Of a DNA stretch of 64,000 nt, positions 53,136-64,000 are shown in pieces. The notes under the pieces are model-generated. The model searched no databases, was not told the DNA's origin, and worked only from the letters and a program-made list of their open reading frames with translations. A program made the position numbers and the translations under genes. The DNA is from Gracilaria domingensis (taxonomy: Eukaryota; Rhodophyta; Florideophyceae; Gracilariales; Gracilariaceae), in the NCBI GenBank assembly GCA_022539475.1, contig VCMS01000242.1:42018-106017 (forward strand), written 5' to 3'. Each line of letters starts with the position of its first letter. Position 1 is the first letter of the stretch.

Positions 53136-55600
53136 CGCAGTGATGGCGCGAGGGACCGAGGAGATCGGGAGAGAAGAAACGGGAAGACGACGACGAGGTA
53201 TCGGAGGGGATACTACCGCGGAGCGCGTTGAGATCGATGGTTCGCTGTGTTCGCGTGGCGAAACAGGGGGAGAAGGATTGGAACCCAACATCGGAAAATA
53301 TACTTAAACCCTTCAGAAAGGAGAAGGGAACGCGTTTGCGGGTCGTGGTCGCGCCTCAGGAGGGGGAGTTGTAGTGCAACGCTCATCGCGTTACTATCCC
53401 GCTATTGCGGTTCATATAATATCGCGGCATCGCCGGAGGTGACGGTACACACTATGAAGTGGGGACGTGTAGCCCGTTCTACGGTGAATTGGATCCAATG
53501 TTGGATAGTTATGAAGTGCACAGCATTGCTGGTGAGTCACACACGTGTGGGAAGTTTGCACCCATTAGTTAAGGTATTTTACGTATTTATTTTAGATATT
53601 TTACTCTGCCACCTGACAGTGGGTCAGCGCCTCTACACTACTTAGTAGGTTGAGCTCAGCCCATTGTTGGGGGAGTAAACGAACAACCGAGTGTTCGGCT
53701 CTAACTTACCACCCTCAGTGTGTGATATCCTCCTTGCGGAGAGTCGCCACCATGTGTCGGGTTCGTTATCCGCCTCGCGGCATCATTAACACAGTACCGC
53801 TTGCGCGTCTTCACTTTTCGTGTGTGTTCGTTGGTTTTTGTCACTGTCTATACAGGTACCGCATATTTGCGTGCCGGTGACTACCGTTCACTTGTTTTCC
53901 CACTCGTGCGGCTCTGCACCGCTAACGCGTGTCGTTGCCACTCTCGCGAGTGCTACCGCCCGTTGCGCTGACGTCATCTGCCGACTTGTGTCGTGATCTC
54001 TACCGCTTCACGCGTCTTCTTGGTTCGTCACTACCTCTCTACACCCGTTGTGACGGTGGCTCCCGGAGTTACGCCCGGCTCGTGCAGCTACCCTGAGAGG
54101 GGCTCTATTGCTGTGCCTACCCCATCGAGGGGAGGGTTCCGAACGCCTTCACGTCTACACTCGTCTCGCGGTTTGCACGGCACATATCCCTGTAGTAGCA
54201 ATCAGCAGCAGATCATTACGGGTAATTGGCTGTTTATTCGATGTCTAAAAGGTGCGGTGGCTGCCTTCTACGCGTCTACACGGTGCACGTTTTGCATGCA
54301 GATGCTGCGCACAACACAGTGGCTGCGCTCTACGTGTTTCTCACGGTGCGGTGGCTGCTCAACATGCGTATACACTATGAAGCCGCCGTTCACAAGTCTA
54401 CACGGTGCGCTACCTGTAGCTGCTTACCTCGTTTTTGCACAGCACAGCAGTTACGATACGAGCGTGCCCGCGGCGCGATAGGCGCTTACCATGCGTCTAT
54501 GCAGCGCTGCAACTCCCATCGTCTTGCCGATAGGAAGCTATATTAGCTGACTACACGCGTGTTCAGCCCAACGGTTTTGGCTTTGTACTACGCGTTTTTG
54601 CAGCACTGTCGTGGGTTTAATGGGCTCAATCTTGTGTAACTCAGTGGTAGCGGCTTGCGACTCTTCAAAACGTAGTGGATGCAACCCATGCGTATGCTTA
54701 GGGAAATGGTTTCCAATTGTGGGCCTATACCGGCTGGTTGTTTTGTACTTTGGTTTTTGAAAGCGCGATGTTTTTGATTTATTTTTAATAGCTCGCAACG
54801 GCAGGTTACTTCGCTTTTAAGCAGCTAGGTAATTGGCAAAATACGGTTTTAGCAAAAGCATACGAAATGATTTTTGCTTATGGGGAATATATCGAGCGGA
54901 GTGGTTGCACGTTAAATGTTTATGCAAAAATGCGATGCTGATTTTACATTTCGTGATTCTTTTTTGGTAGTGAGCAACACAATTTGTGGGAAGTTGCGCA
55001 CCCGTTGACCATGGCAAAGATTTTTTGTAAAGAGATAGGAATATATATCACTGGATAATAGAGCGTTATCGTGTTATACTTTGCTTCAAAGCCTTCAACA
55101 CGCCTTCTAATAGCTCCATGTTCTTAAATGCGCTCTGTAAGCAATTTTGAAATAGGGAGATTTTAAAAATATGTGTGCCCTGCAAGACGGCTCTAAAACC
55201 GGGGTAATTTAGTTTTTTGAAGTTTCCCGGGCGACTGTATCCATACCCAATGAGTACAGCGCTGGGGCTCGTTCAAACACATCACGCAAAATGTTCGACG
55301 TTCACGGATGGCGCATCAGCAAGTGAGTCCGGCGGCGGTTTCGTTCCAACAGCGCGGACTCTACCAACTTGGCGCACACATACCTCTCAAACAATCCACG
55401 ACCAGACGTTCAGAAATTGCGCTGTCGTCCCACTTCATCTGCTCCATCGCCTCTCCTCCGACAACTGGCATGTTTGCTACTGCCTACTTCTCGCGCAATC
55501 TGGGCGGTCACTGTGCGACGTAAACGCTCATCGCCTCACAGAGCGCTAACTCATGGGCTAACACGTGCTCCGTCTAACACTGCTCTTCTAGCACTGAACC
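53136..55600. other. Non-coding region with degenerate internal repeats
   Basis: Around 54240-54430 the strings GTCTACACGGTGC and GCGGTGGCTGC recur several times with drift. 54540-55200 is AT-rich with stops in all frames. No tRNA passed inspection. I see no gene; the first part could be untranslated or terminal sequence of the capsid/gag-like element. Confidence 0.4.
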
Positions 55601-55885
55601 ATGCTTCTCATCAACGCCTCAGTACTTTCGCTCATGCTCCTGCTCTTCGCCCATCTGCCCGTCGTCCACAGCAGCATGCCCGCCACTGACAACCCCTCCT
55701 TAACATCGAGATGCCTTCCAGCTCTGGCAAATCATGCACAGAACCCTGAATACGACATTTGTGCGAAAGGTGTTTCCGCTTCTTGTGAAGATGTCATCCT
55801 CGCAATGTATCTCGGCACGTCCAGTACCAGCAGTTTTCTTTCATTACTATCCTTAACCCTTCCCGGTACATCAGATGAACGTTAA
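55601..55885 (+). CDS. Small secreted protein candidate, 94 residues
   Basis: An ATG opens a typical signal peptide: a hydrophobic core LSLMLLLFAHLPVV ends in small residues (HSS) near residue 25. The mature part has three Cys (SRCLPAL, YDICAKG, ASCEDV) and a Ser/Leu-rich tail. No family recognised. It could be a real secreted peptide or the first exon of a larger gene. Confidence 0.4.
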   Translation: MLLINASVLSLMLLLFAHLPVVHSSMPATDNPSLTSRCLPALANHAQNPEYDICAKGVSASCEDVILAMYLGTSSTSSFLSLLSLTLPGTSDER

Positions 55886-57352
55886 AAACGCTATCTGTGA
55901 GCTACTCGTTCTTTGTTGTAGGGATTGATGAGCGGAATGCGTCGCATTCGCTAGTGACAGCCGACGAGCTGTAAATCGTGTTCGTTCTGCCAACAGCATT
56001 CACACCCTGCTACCTGGGGAATTAAAGAGAGGTTGTGGTTAAAAATGTATAACAAAGTTACCTTTGTATACCGCACAAGAATCAATACAAGGGGCTTTTA
56101 GGATCATCGTAATGATTAGAAAGTCGGAAGAAATAAAGTTCAATTTATACAGTACTTCTCTGTGTGTACTTAGTAGACCTACCTAATTAAACATGAAAAT
56201 TTGGTTGAAATATTACTTTTCTATATATAACTTAGCTGACACGACTTAAATTTGCTGTTTTATAGCGATTCAAGACTCAAAGATAAATGTAATTTGAATC
56301 TATCGATGCGTGTGCTGACAGTAGAGAAGGCAGTTTTTAATAGATTGATCTTCCTTCTAACAGTGTCAGCCAATTGGTAAAAGACTGCCTCTTTTTGTAG
56401 ATACTTGCCTCTTTTATAGTTAAGTGCCTTCCATCATATTTCAGAACCTACATACACAGCATGTGCAGTAAGACGCCGAACAGTACGCGAGAGCTCAAAA
56501 GTCTGAATTGCTAGAAAATGTATGAAACGATAGTTTTGTATGAGTTCAGCGTGATCATCAGACAAAGTGTGTCCATTCCTAGAAACCAAAAAATGGCATC
56601 CTGGAGACTGGCACGCATCCTGGTTCCATGCTGCGTTTCATTGGAGTGGTGTCGATGAAAGCATAGTCTGGAACTAAGTTTTTTGAATAATTTTAGGACT
56701 TGGCCGCCTGCGAGCGCTGTACACGTATCTCGTCTCGTTTGGTTTCCGGCGAGGCTTTTGGAGGCGTATCAGGATATGGTGCGCCATGGCGCCAACACCA
56801 TAACATGGTCACGTGTCACTCATTTCCAACGGCGCGTTTCCCGGTTCCTAGAACCACAGCCACTTATCCCGATGATGACCACCTATCTACAGCAGACGGC
56901 AGGCACAGATCCACGAGGCTGAACGATGGCGCGTCGTCGAGAAGCGTGAACAAGCAGTGAACCAAAGTGCCGTTCAAACGCTTCTGCGTTGCAGCCTGCT
57001 CGGCCTCTCAGAGGCGCATAACGACCTCGGACGAGATGGCAGTTCACGAACTGCTGGGAGGCTTACCGACCACAGACGCCAATTGCGTCGCGCCAAGCCT
57101 GCGCTCTCCAGCAGTCGCGGACATGCACACATACAGCGGACATACAGCGCACATACGGCCCCGCGGGCGCGCAGCCGCGGAGCGCCCCAAGGGGCGCAAC
57201 TCAGTCTGAGTTATCTATAGTAGGGGCAGTCATCTACTAAAAACAGGATTTCTACCTTTGCATATATCATCTAGAAAAGAATGTGTATTTTATACATAAC
57301 TGTGCTTTTGAGCAGAAGGTCAATAATACTTACTTCGGTCTAGTGATCGCAA
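55886..57352. other. AT-rich intergenic region, no supported gene
   Basis: 55990-56680 is AT-rich with short frames only. 56683-57220 is GC-richer with overlapping short frames lacking motifs. Confidence 0.45.
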
Positions 57353-58421
57353 TCAGAGGGTTCCTATACACGTACGCTTTCCTCCTCGAGTGCGAACTAC
57401 CATTACTGTTAGAGTCCTTTGAAGCACCTTCAACAAGATCTCCTGGTGCGACCCCAAAATAATCTCGTATATTCTCATGACTTTCCTCAATGCACGTGAG
57501 GCTTGAAGATGAAATATATCGAACTCTAGAGGAATGCCAACTACATCCTCTACGCTGGTTTCTAATCCCTTGACGACACGATCCATTATCTCCGTCAAGG
57601 GCTGCCGTAGCATAGACATATTGATCTTCTTCCGCTGCCGCCCATAACCTCTCTTGCGGCCATATCTCTTACACTCGGCTTTTTGCTCCCTGAAGAACAG
57701 CTGCGTGTGCAATGAATAAGGCTTCCTCAAGGCATATAGATGCGTTTTCATCAGATAACTCTGTGAGTATGTCGCAAGGGTGAAAACTGACAACCTCCCT
57801 GTTGTTATGATCTTGATGTAGTTGAATCCGCTCTTCAATTAGAAACGGAAGTATGGAAGGGTCTCGTCGTTGCTTCGAGATAAACGCACATCGCAATATG
57901 TATTCTGACATAGCGGACATGTGAAACACAACTTCCTGCATTTTCACATGTGTGTCATCTTCAAACCATTCTTTCACTGACTTTCTGCTGTTTGTAGACG
58001 GGCTGAACATAGCAACTGCGTCCCTTCTCAGGGGTACCCGTTGCATTTTCTGGTTACCAATCGTCATGTACCTCCCAAAAACCATCTTCAGACCCCAGTG
58101 GACCAAAGCGGATGACGGATATCTTCCCATTGCCTCGAAAATAACATGCGCTCCACCCCCAGATGGCAACCTCGCCGCTAAAGCGCATACGTTTTCCCAG
58201 AGGCGGACATCGCCTTTCTAATAAACACCTCCGTGCATGATAAGCCGAAAGTTATGCTCTGCATGCATTCGTCTGGCGAACTCCCTAGCGCTCAAGTTTT
58301 TCGATTTATCATCTTCTTCCTCGGGTTGCATGTTATTCGTAAACGGACCGTGTTCATCCATTGCATTTCGTGTCCATTTTAACACAGATGGAATTGTGCC
58401 GCAGAGTACAACTTCAGGCAA
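57353..58421 (-). pseudogene. Unidentified protein with an in-frame TAG and a frameshift
   Basis: The minus strand reads EVVLCGTIPSVLKWTRNAMD ... ARRMHAEHNFRLIMHGGVY, a TAG at 58218-58220, then the same frame continues KGDVRLWENVCALAARLPSG, VHWGLKMVFGRYMTIGNQK and VKEWFEDDTHVKMQEVVFHM. Near 57690 it shifts, and the tail reads MSMLRQPLTEIMDRVVKGLE and FDIFHLQASRALRKVMRIYE to 57353. The reading is open upstream to about 58480 without a clear ATG. A helical protein of 350 or more residues. I do not recognise the family; the stop-plus-frameshift pattern is like the other relics. Confidence 0.5.
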
Positions 58422-60480
58422 TGGACTCTCATGAATGTCCTTGTTCTTCTGAACGAAACCAGAGCTTGCTTTCGAAGCAACTTCCTTACGGCTACAAGGT
58501 TCGGTTCAGCGCGCCCGGCAGTTGGGAGGCACCCGGCAGTTGGGAGGCCTTATCTTTTTACTAATCCGATCTTTCACGCTTCTCCCAGCTCTGCGATGGG
58601 AACCGCACCCCAACTCGGCCGTTTCAGGGGACATCTGTCAATGGGAGCCAAAAAAAGAGTCACAACCCTTTATCCAACGCTTGATATCGTACGTCGTGCA
58701 GAACCAACTTCCACAACAGTTGAAAACCGTTTAAAAGCCTCGTTCGGAGTTGCACAAAAGGGCTTCGGGCCTGCTGTTGCGTGCCAATGTGAGGACAGTT
58801 TCGTCGTAGAGGACAAGCAGCGCCGGGCTTGCAGGAAAGAGATTATTTTGGCCATGACAAAAAGGACTGCTGGATCTCATAGAAAGCGGTATACTGACGG
58901 TACCGTCAGTGTACCGTTGGTACCATTGGTACCAACAATGATTTGAGCAAAATACGTACCTATGCGGTTCCCGCATGTCAACAATCAAGAGCCATTGAAA
59001 ATTTTAACTTTCACAGAATATCTGTGTTTTCTTACACTGGAAGGCTTCCTGTGGCGCTGTGCTGTTTTCTCGTTCTGAGAATTTCTCGCCGTTACACCTG
59101 AACGGCTCAATTTAAGTACTGGCTTTGCGTGCCATCACATCTGTGTGACGCACCTGGTGTGGCTCGCAGGTCCTGTGAATTTCACAGTGTGAAAAAGCTC
59201 ACGTTATCATCAGATACTGTAAGAACTTTAAACTCTTCATCCAATCATCTTCAAGGAAAAGTGGAGTGATAGACCACGGCACGACTCAGTGGTGCATGCT
59301 TCGAGCGAAGGCACGTGCCTTGCGCCGTCGTCCCTTCGCTCTATCATAGTGATGAGGAACAAGGAAGCTGCGCCCGAAAATGAGGTCAGACTGCGGTTTG
59401 CAGTCTGGAGAAGTGTTGTTCACGTCGCAGCTGCAAAATGCGACGTGAGCACGTCGCGCATTGCGCATGTAGTAATATATAATACGTAGAATGCCCCCTC
59501 GGGCATTGTATGCATTATTTGTAACATTAAGCCCACGGAGTAATACTATTACCGAATATATGACCGCAGTCCACTGCGAGTAACAGAATTATTTGGGCAC
59601 CCGGAAAATAATTCCCAATCGAAGTGCAATCACGGCGAATGCCTCGTTGGCTCGTTTCCCACTACGGGCATCCTCAGGACCACCGACAGCTGAGTTATAA
59701 GATACTACCCGTGTCTCTCTCGCTGCAGGTGTTTGCCAGAAAATGTGTACACATTGATTTTGAGGCCTCGGTTTCTTTGGTGGTGTGAGAAGCCGACTAG
59801 TTGATATCGCAATGGAACCACAAACAAGCTGTGGATATTAAGAAGTCTAATCAAGGCATTTGTGTAGTTAGCGAGTTGTTCTGCAGCATGCTCATTTGCA
59901 TGCACGCATGGTTGCAAGAGAACTGGCTCCAATTCGCGAGAAGAGAGTCGAACTCATTCCTTGAACACAAACAAGTAGCAACGAAATCTTTGAAAGCTCG
60001 AAGCTTCTTTTGGAGGCAGAGTGAAGTCAACATTATCACATCCAGGCCTGATCACATCTATAGAGCTGGTGTTGAATGTGAAACAGCGTTGTCTACATAC
60101 CCTGAGAGCACCGTCGTAGCTGGTGAGCGTAAGATGTAATTCCACTGTACGACCGTCTTTCCAGTTAGCATGCAAGCAAGAAAAGCTCTTGAGTAGCAGA
60201 AGTCCCTGACGAGCTTGTGTCTCCAGAGATCTATATCCGGGACAGCTGTAGGCTTATACCGCGTGATCGCTAGCTATGGCGATGGAGACCGGTAGTGCGC
60301 AATCGCTGGTAAGATGCGACAGCAGGACGATAGTTGTAAGAATCGCCGGTTCGAGCGGCTGGGGCACCCACTGGGGCAAGATTTTCCGTAGGACGCAATC
60401 GCTTGTGGACGCGATCCGTTGATAGGACGCGATCGTTCGTAGGACGCAACGCAATCATCATTGCGATCATTTCCGATAGA
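58422..60480. other. Region without a supported gene
   Basis: Short overlapping frames only. A small tandem repeat (GGCAGTTGGGAGGC twice, about 58517-58547) and a nested palindrome (CTGACGGTACCGTCAG, then GGTACCATTGGTACC, about 58895-58933) are present. At 60380-60450 the string GGACGCAATCG / GGACGCGATCG recurs with 19-30 bp spacing. Confidence 0.4.
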
Positions 60481-60483
60481 AGG

Positions 60484-60606
60484 CGACGGTTGACAGTTAG
60501 AGCTGTCAGCTGCAGTATGATGTGCTCGACTTGGAGTACCAGCTTATAGTACTCCGTCGCGGTTTCGTTCCCCTGATTCCGCTCGTGTATTCCGCGACCC
60601 GTCGAT
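60484..60606 (+). repeat. Dispersed direct repeat R2, copy 1
   Basis: Shares with 62742-62881 the ordered blocks GCGACGGTTGACAGT, GTATGATGTG, CTCGACTTGGAGTAC, AGCTTATAGTACTCC and CGTGTAT. Differences are mostly small indels. No coding content. Confidence 0.7.
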
Positions 60607-62741
60607 AGTGATCTGTTTATTTTGTGCTTGGCTCTCCGATAGTTTGATGACTGTCTATGTAAAAGCGATTACGAATGTTTGGTTGTCAGCTGGAGAGGCA
60701 ATGACTCGTGGCATTTTATGTTCCCAGTAAGTCGCCATAGCTAGCAGACGTAATATTTCCCTTTGGGTTAAAGCAATGCGTCTGAACGCATGATGTTACA
60801 GACGGAGCTGTGCTCATACAGATGTATGTCAGTGGCTGGTGAGTCATAACGTCTCGTTAAGATTGTAACTCATTCTCTATACCTGCCTGGTAATACTACT
60901 ATTTATTCCCTGGGCCGTATCCAGAAACCTTGAGTATCAGATACTAATTAATCGTGAAGGCGGTAATCTTGTTCTCAAGTTCATGGATGTTTAGGACTAC
61001 AGAATTTCGATCTGAAGTGAAAGGAAATTATTGAAGCATCTTAGTGATCGCTGCGGTTTGACGCCCTGTCCAGTCCAGTATTCAACCAGAAGCGGGCGTC
61101 CTAGATTTGCAGTAGTCCTTGGCGCCTGCCTAGACTCATGGGTCTCACAAGGTAGTATGGAGACTCTAATAAGGGAATACAAAGACGCGGGTAGAACGAG
61201 GTGTGGCAGATCAGGATACCTGAGTCGATTTCTGCTCTCATTGTACGTAGTCTCATGTAAAGATTCTCCCTTCGCGACCTCTTCCATTCCTCCGAAGTTC
61301 ATGGGGTGAGCGGACATTGAAGCTGGCTAAAAGCTTGGCGGTCGTTGACCTCCAGAAGACCATCATCTAAGGCAATCGCCAGTAAAGTTCTTGCACCAAC
61401 TCTCAACAAACAAGCTCTACATCAACACGTCCTCTCGTCGACCTACAAACGTCGGCTTCATCCCACTCCATGTCCTCCAGAAACGCTTCATTAAAAAAGT
61501 TCAGACGCTTGGGTTCTCCGAACAGTATACATATACTCAGTAGAGTCGAATGATTCTACAGATAAGTCCCTTGCTTTCTGATTTTCCTTGCTTGACATCG
61601 AATTCGATGTGCGCTCGCTTGGCGCACTGGCAATTTTGCGAAGCATCTACGGACATCACGACGAGACTTGGCGTCCCTTAAGACTTGTCGTCAACGCAAG
61701 CAGAGCTGCTGTAGGCGTACTCGTTTCAAACTGTAGGCCTTTATCCTGTAGTGGCCAGCAGAAACAATGCTCTCTGAAGTAAATCAGTAAAGCTAAGTAC
61801 GGCAGTTCCCCGACTTCCAACGCTGTTTGAACAGTGCAGCTTCTTTCCAACGTCCTCTCTTTTCGAACTAACGGTGGGCGAAACAGCCCATCTAAGAACT
61901 GCGAAATTGGCCAACGACGTCGTTTTGCTGTTAGTTCGGCTGTGCACTCGCGACCCCGAATTCTCGGCAGGTAGTTATAGTTCTGCTGACACCCGCTCGT
62001 AGGCGCAGACAATCTTCAATCGTTCTTGCCCAGCGAGTAGAAAGCATTAGACCAGGCGTCTAGTACGGCTGGAGCACCTCCAGTCGGCTTCAAGGCCAGC
62101 GTAGGAGAGTCCGGTTCCTTTCTTCCAGCACAGTGTAGATCTCGTAGAGCCAATCTAGTATTCTGACGCGTGTCCATCCTTACGACGCGAGAGAGAGAGA
62201 GTGAGAGCGGGAGCAGTCAGGGAGGCGAGGCACAAGCACACGAGGTTGAGGCGGGAGCAGCAACGGAGAGCGCGAGCTAGTGTGCACCAGATCTTAGGGC
62301 GGGTATAGCAGCACGGGAGGCGCAGAGCAGTACACCCAGATCTAGAGGCGGGAGCAGCACGGAAGCAGGCGGGGTGAGGGTGGGGGGCAGGAGAGTGCGA
62401 AGGCGGGAGCCCTCCGAACTATAGAGCGAGAAGACAAAAAGGGCGGAGGTAGCTAGCAGCACAGCAATATGGTTACTAAGCTCCGCCGCGGGTCCCATGG
62501 GAGGTCTATAGAGGCGGAGGAGCGGCAAAGCGGAGGGAGCAAATGGTGAGGGTGGAGGCAAGAGAAGCGGGCCAGCGAGGCGAAGCGATCGCACGACGGC
62601 CGAGCAGCGGCGAGTGGTGGGAGGCCTATGAGCGTTACAATGTAGTAGAGATGGAATGAATGAGGCCTTCACGCATTTTTTGTGTAGACGCACCCGCAGC
62701 ATAGCCGGGATGTCGCCCTTGTCCGCTGGAACAGAATGCCA
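60607..62741. other. Region without a supported gene
   Basis: Frames of 60-118 codons on both strands lack motifs. 62180-62600 has a strongly purine-rich plus strand with a (GA)n run (62190-62202) and several GGCGGGAGCAG strings. Confidence 0.4.
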
Positions 62742-62881
62742 CGTCGCGACGGTTGACAGTCTAAGGAGCTGCTCAGCTGTAGTATGATGTGCCTCGACTT
62801 GGAGTACAAAGCTTATAGTACTCCCGATCGACGGTTTTCGTTCCCCAAGATTTCTGCGACTCGTGTATCGCGACGCGTCGG
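62742..62881 (+). repeat. Dispersed direct repeat R2, copy 2
   Basis: Same block order as 60484-60606, with small insertions. The two copies are about 2.2 kb apart in the same orientation, so they could be the ends of one element or two solo copies. Confidence 0.7.
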
Positions 62882-64000
62882 CCAGAAGTGCTTTGAAAGA
62901 AGAGTTTATCGGCCGAGAAGTATACGCCGGAGAGCGGAGCGGCAATCAGATCTATGAGACTTACTCGCTCGCACTACTGTAAAACAGGAGATAATCCCCA
63001 AGCAAAAACCAGATATCGGATTGTCCTGAGATCGATCTTTGAGATCGCTCTCAGATCCATCCGATAATCGACAAAGAAAAAACCTCGACGGTATTTTGGA
63101 ATCCCACATTTGGGATTTTCCGCGGTACTGTGGTATCCTGAACGTTTGCGCTTCGAGCGGGTTTCTGAGGTCACTTCACAACCTGCTGCACTGATTCGTT
63201 CACCGCTTCGCGTCGGCATGCCGTCGTCGTCGTCGTCGTCCGTCTCGCTCGTAGCTTGCGGCTTGTTCCTGCCTCTCGGCATTGGCGGACGGACTATCGG
63301 GACGCTACTCTCGCTTTCAATTTTGTGTGCGATGTAATCTAGAGATCTTGATATCTCTCAAAGATGTTTGAACTCCGCTGAGATTGTGTGAGCTGGTGCT
63401 TGTGTGACGTTGATGCAGTCTTGTTTCGGAAACATTGGATTTCGAGATCGCTTGTTTCGTGCTCTGGCATGTGCGTGGCCGATGCGAACTTCACGCCTTC
63501 AATGCCTCGCCATTTGCTGAACCTCTCTAGCTATTGGCCACTGCTACTCCTCTCTTATGACACAGTGAAAATACTCGTCCCCACCCTCACTGCCGTCGTA
63601 TCGGTAACGATACCCGATCTAGCGGCACCCCCGCCTAGCGGGCCTTGCGCGGCAGATCTCAGCACTCACACACCGGTCCAGCTCTTCACGCATCCTGATC
63701 AACACTGTTTATCACCGTGCCAGCGTTTTAAGCCTTCTTAGCGCACCTTTGCCGCAGTCCATCCACCGACCTTGTCACCTCTCCGGGCGCATGCACTCAC
63801 CGACGTCTCTCACGTCCAAACCTCCAGCCCTCTCCACCAAGCCTTCCCCATCACGCGCTCTCCTTCGATCGTTCGCTGCCTGCACTCTATCCTATTTGAT
63901 CGCGGTGCCCATTCATGTTCTAATCCTCACCAGCAGCGCTTCCAATCCCAAAGCCATGCGCCAGGAGCCGAAAGAACAAAGTCCAACGTCCGCCACCGAT
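62882..64000. other. Region without a supported gene, ending the window
   Basis: A (GTC)n microsatellite is at 63222-63241. Repeated GATCT-type palindromic strings lie at about 63029-63065. Plus-strand frames (such as 63388-63741) have no family resemblance. From 63750 the sequence is C/T-rich, like the leaders seen before intact genes, so a gene may start beyond the edge. Confidence 0.35.

Noticed and set aside
54630-54705. tRNA-like A-box (TAACTCAGTGG) in a 75-nt stretch
   Set aside because: No matching B-box (GGTTCGANTCC) and no cloverleaf pairing in the anticodon or acceptor arms; chance resemblance.
58431-58946. 171-codon plus-strand frame
   Set aside because: No motif, spans a tandem repeat and a palindrome, and its start overlaps the antisense relic; insufficient support.

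Overview
This is a eukaryotic nuclear window, read by eye. Spliceosomal introns are rare: one 81-nt GT-AG intron splits a zinc finger. TATA-like boxes lie about 80-160 bp before several start codons. The gene families are nuclear: condensin CAP-H, Dim1, TPLATE, SRP72, a Nup192/205 protein, Gemin6, MED21, a DEAH helicase and ornithine decarboxylase. TPLATE belongs to the TSET complex, which opisthokonts are not known to have. That argues against animal or fungus and for an alga or other protist; the intron-poor style would suit a red alga, but this is a guess.

Layout. 1-2.3 kb: most of a condensin CAP-H gene (minus strand), open and apparently intact. 3-5.8 kb: a dispersed repeat and a GC-rich block with a broken Dim1 copy. 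5.8-14.2 kb: an Arg-rich ORF, then broken genes (a CHAT/separase-like protein, a coiled-coil protein, TPLATE, an orphan). 14.5-20.1 kb: two intact C2H2 zinc-finger genes flanking an intact 636-residue tyrosine-recombinase-like gene. 20.9-24.4 kb: a second GC-rich repeat, an intact 541-residue orphan and an aldo/keto reductase cut short at a palindrome. 24.6-35.2 kb: broken copies of Gemin6, MED21, ornithine decarboxylase, a DEAH helicase, a Nup205-like protein, an AIF-like oxidoreductase and SRP72. 37.4-42.4 kb: an AT-rich island with an intact 594-residue orphan facing a frameshifted PIF1 helicase. 42.6-50.9 kb: a Ty3/gypsy chromovirus pol whose integrase is separated from its chromodomain by an array of about 18 copies of a 161-bp repeat. 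51.3-53.3 kb: a large broken capsid/gag-like protein (minus strand). 53.3-64 kb: mostly non-coding, with one small secreted-protein candidate, one broken orphan and dispersed repeats.

The main theme is decay. About a dozen recognisable or coding-like genes carry only a few in-frame stops or single-base frameshifts, with homology or coding character continuing on both sides. Neighbouring orphan, zinc-finger, recombinase and condensin frames are open for hundreds of codons, so general sequencing error is not an easy explanation. The window looks like a young gene graveyard (a decaying duplicate segment, supernumerary chromosome or diverging haplotype) invaded by mobile elements. The best candidates for something undescribed are the recombinase gene, the AT-rich orphan/PIF1 pair and the 161-bp array, each unit of which carries a 3' splice-site-like sequence.
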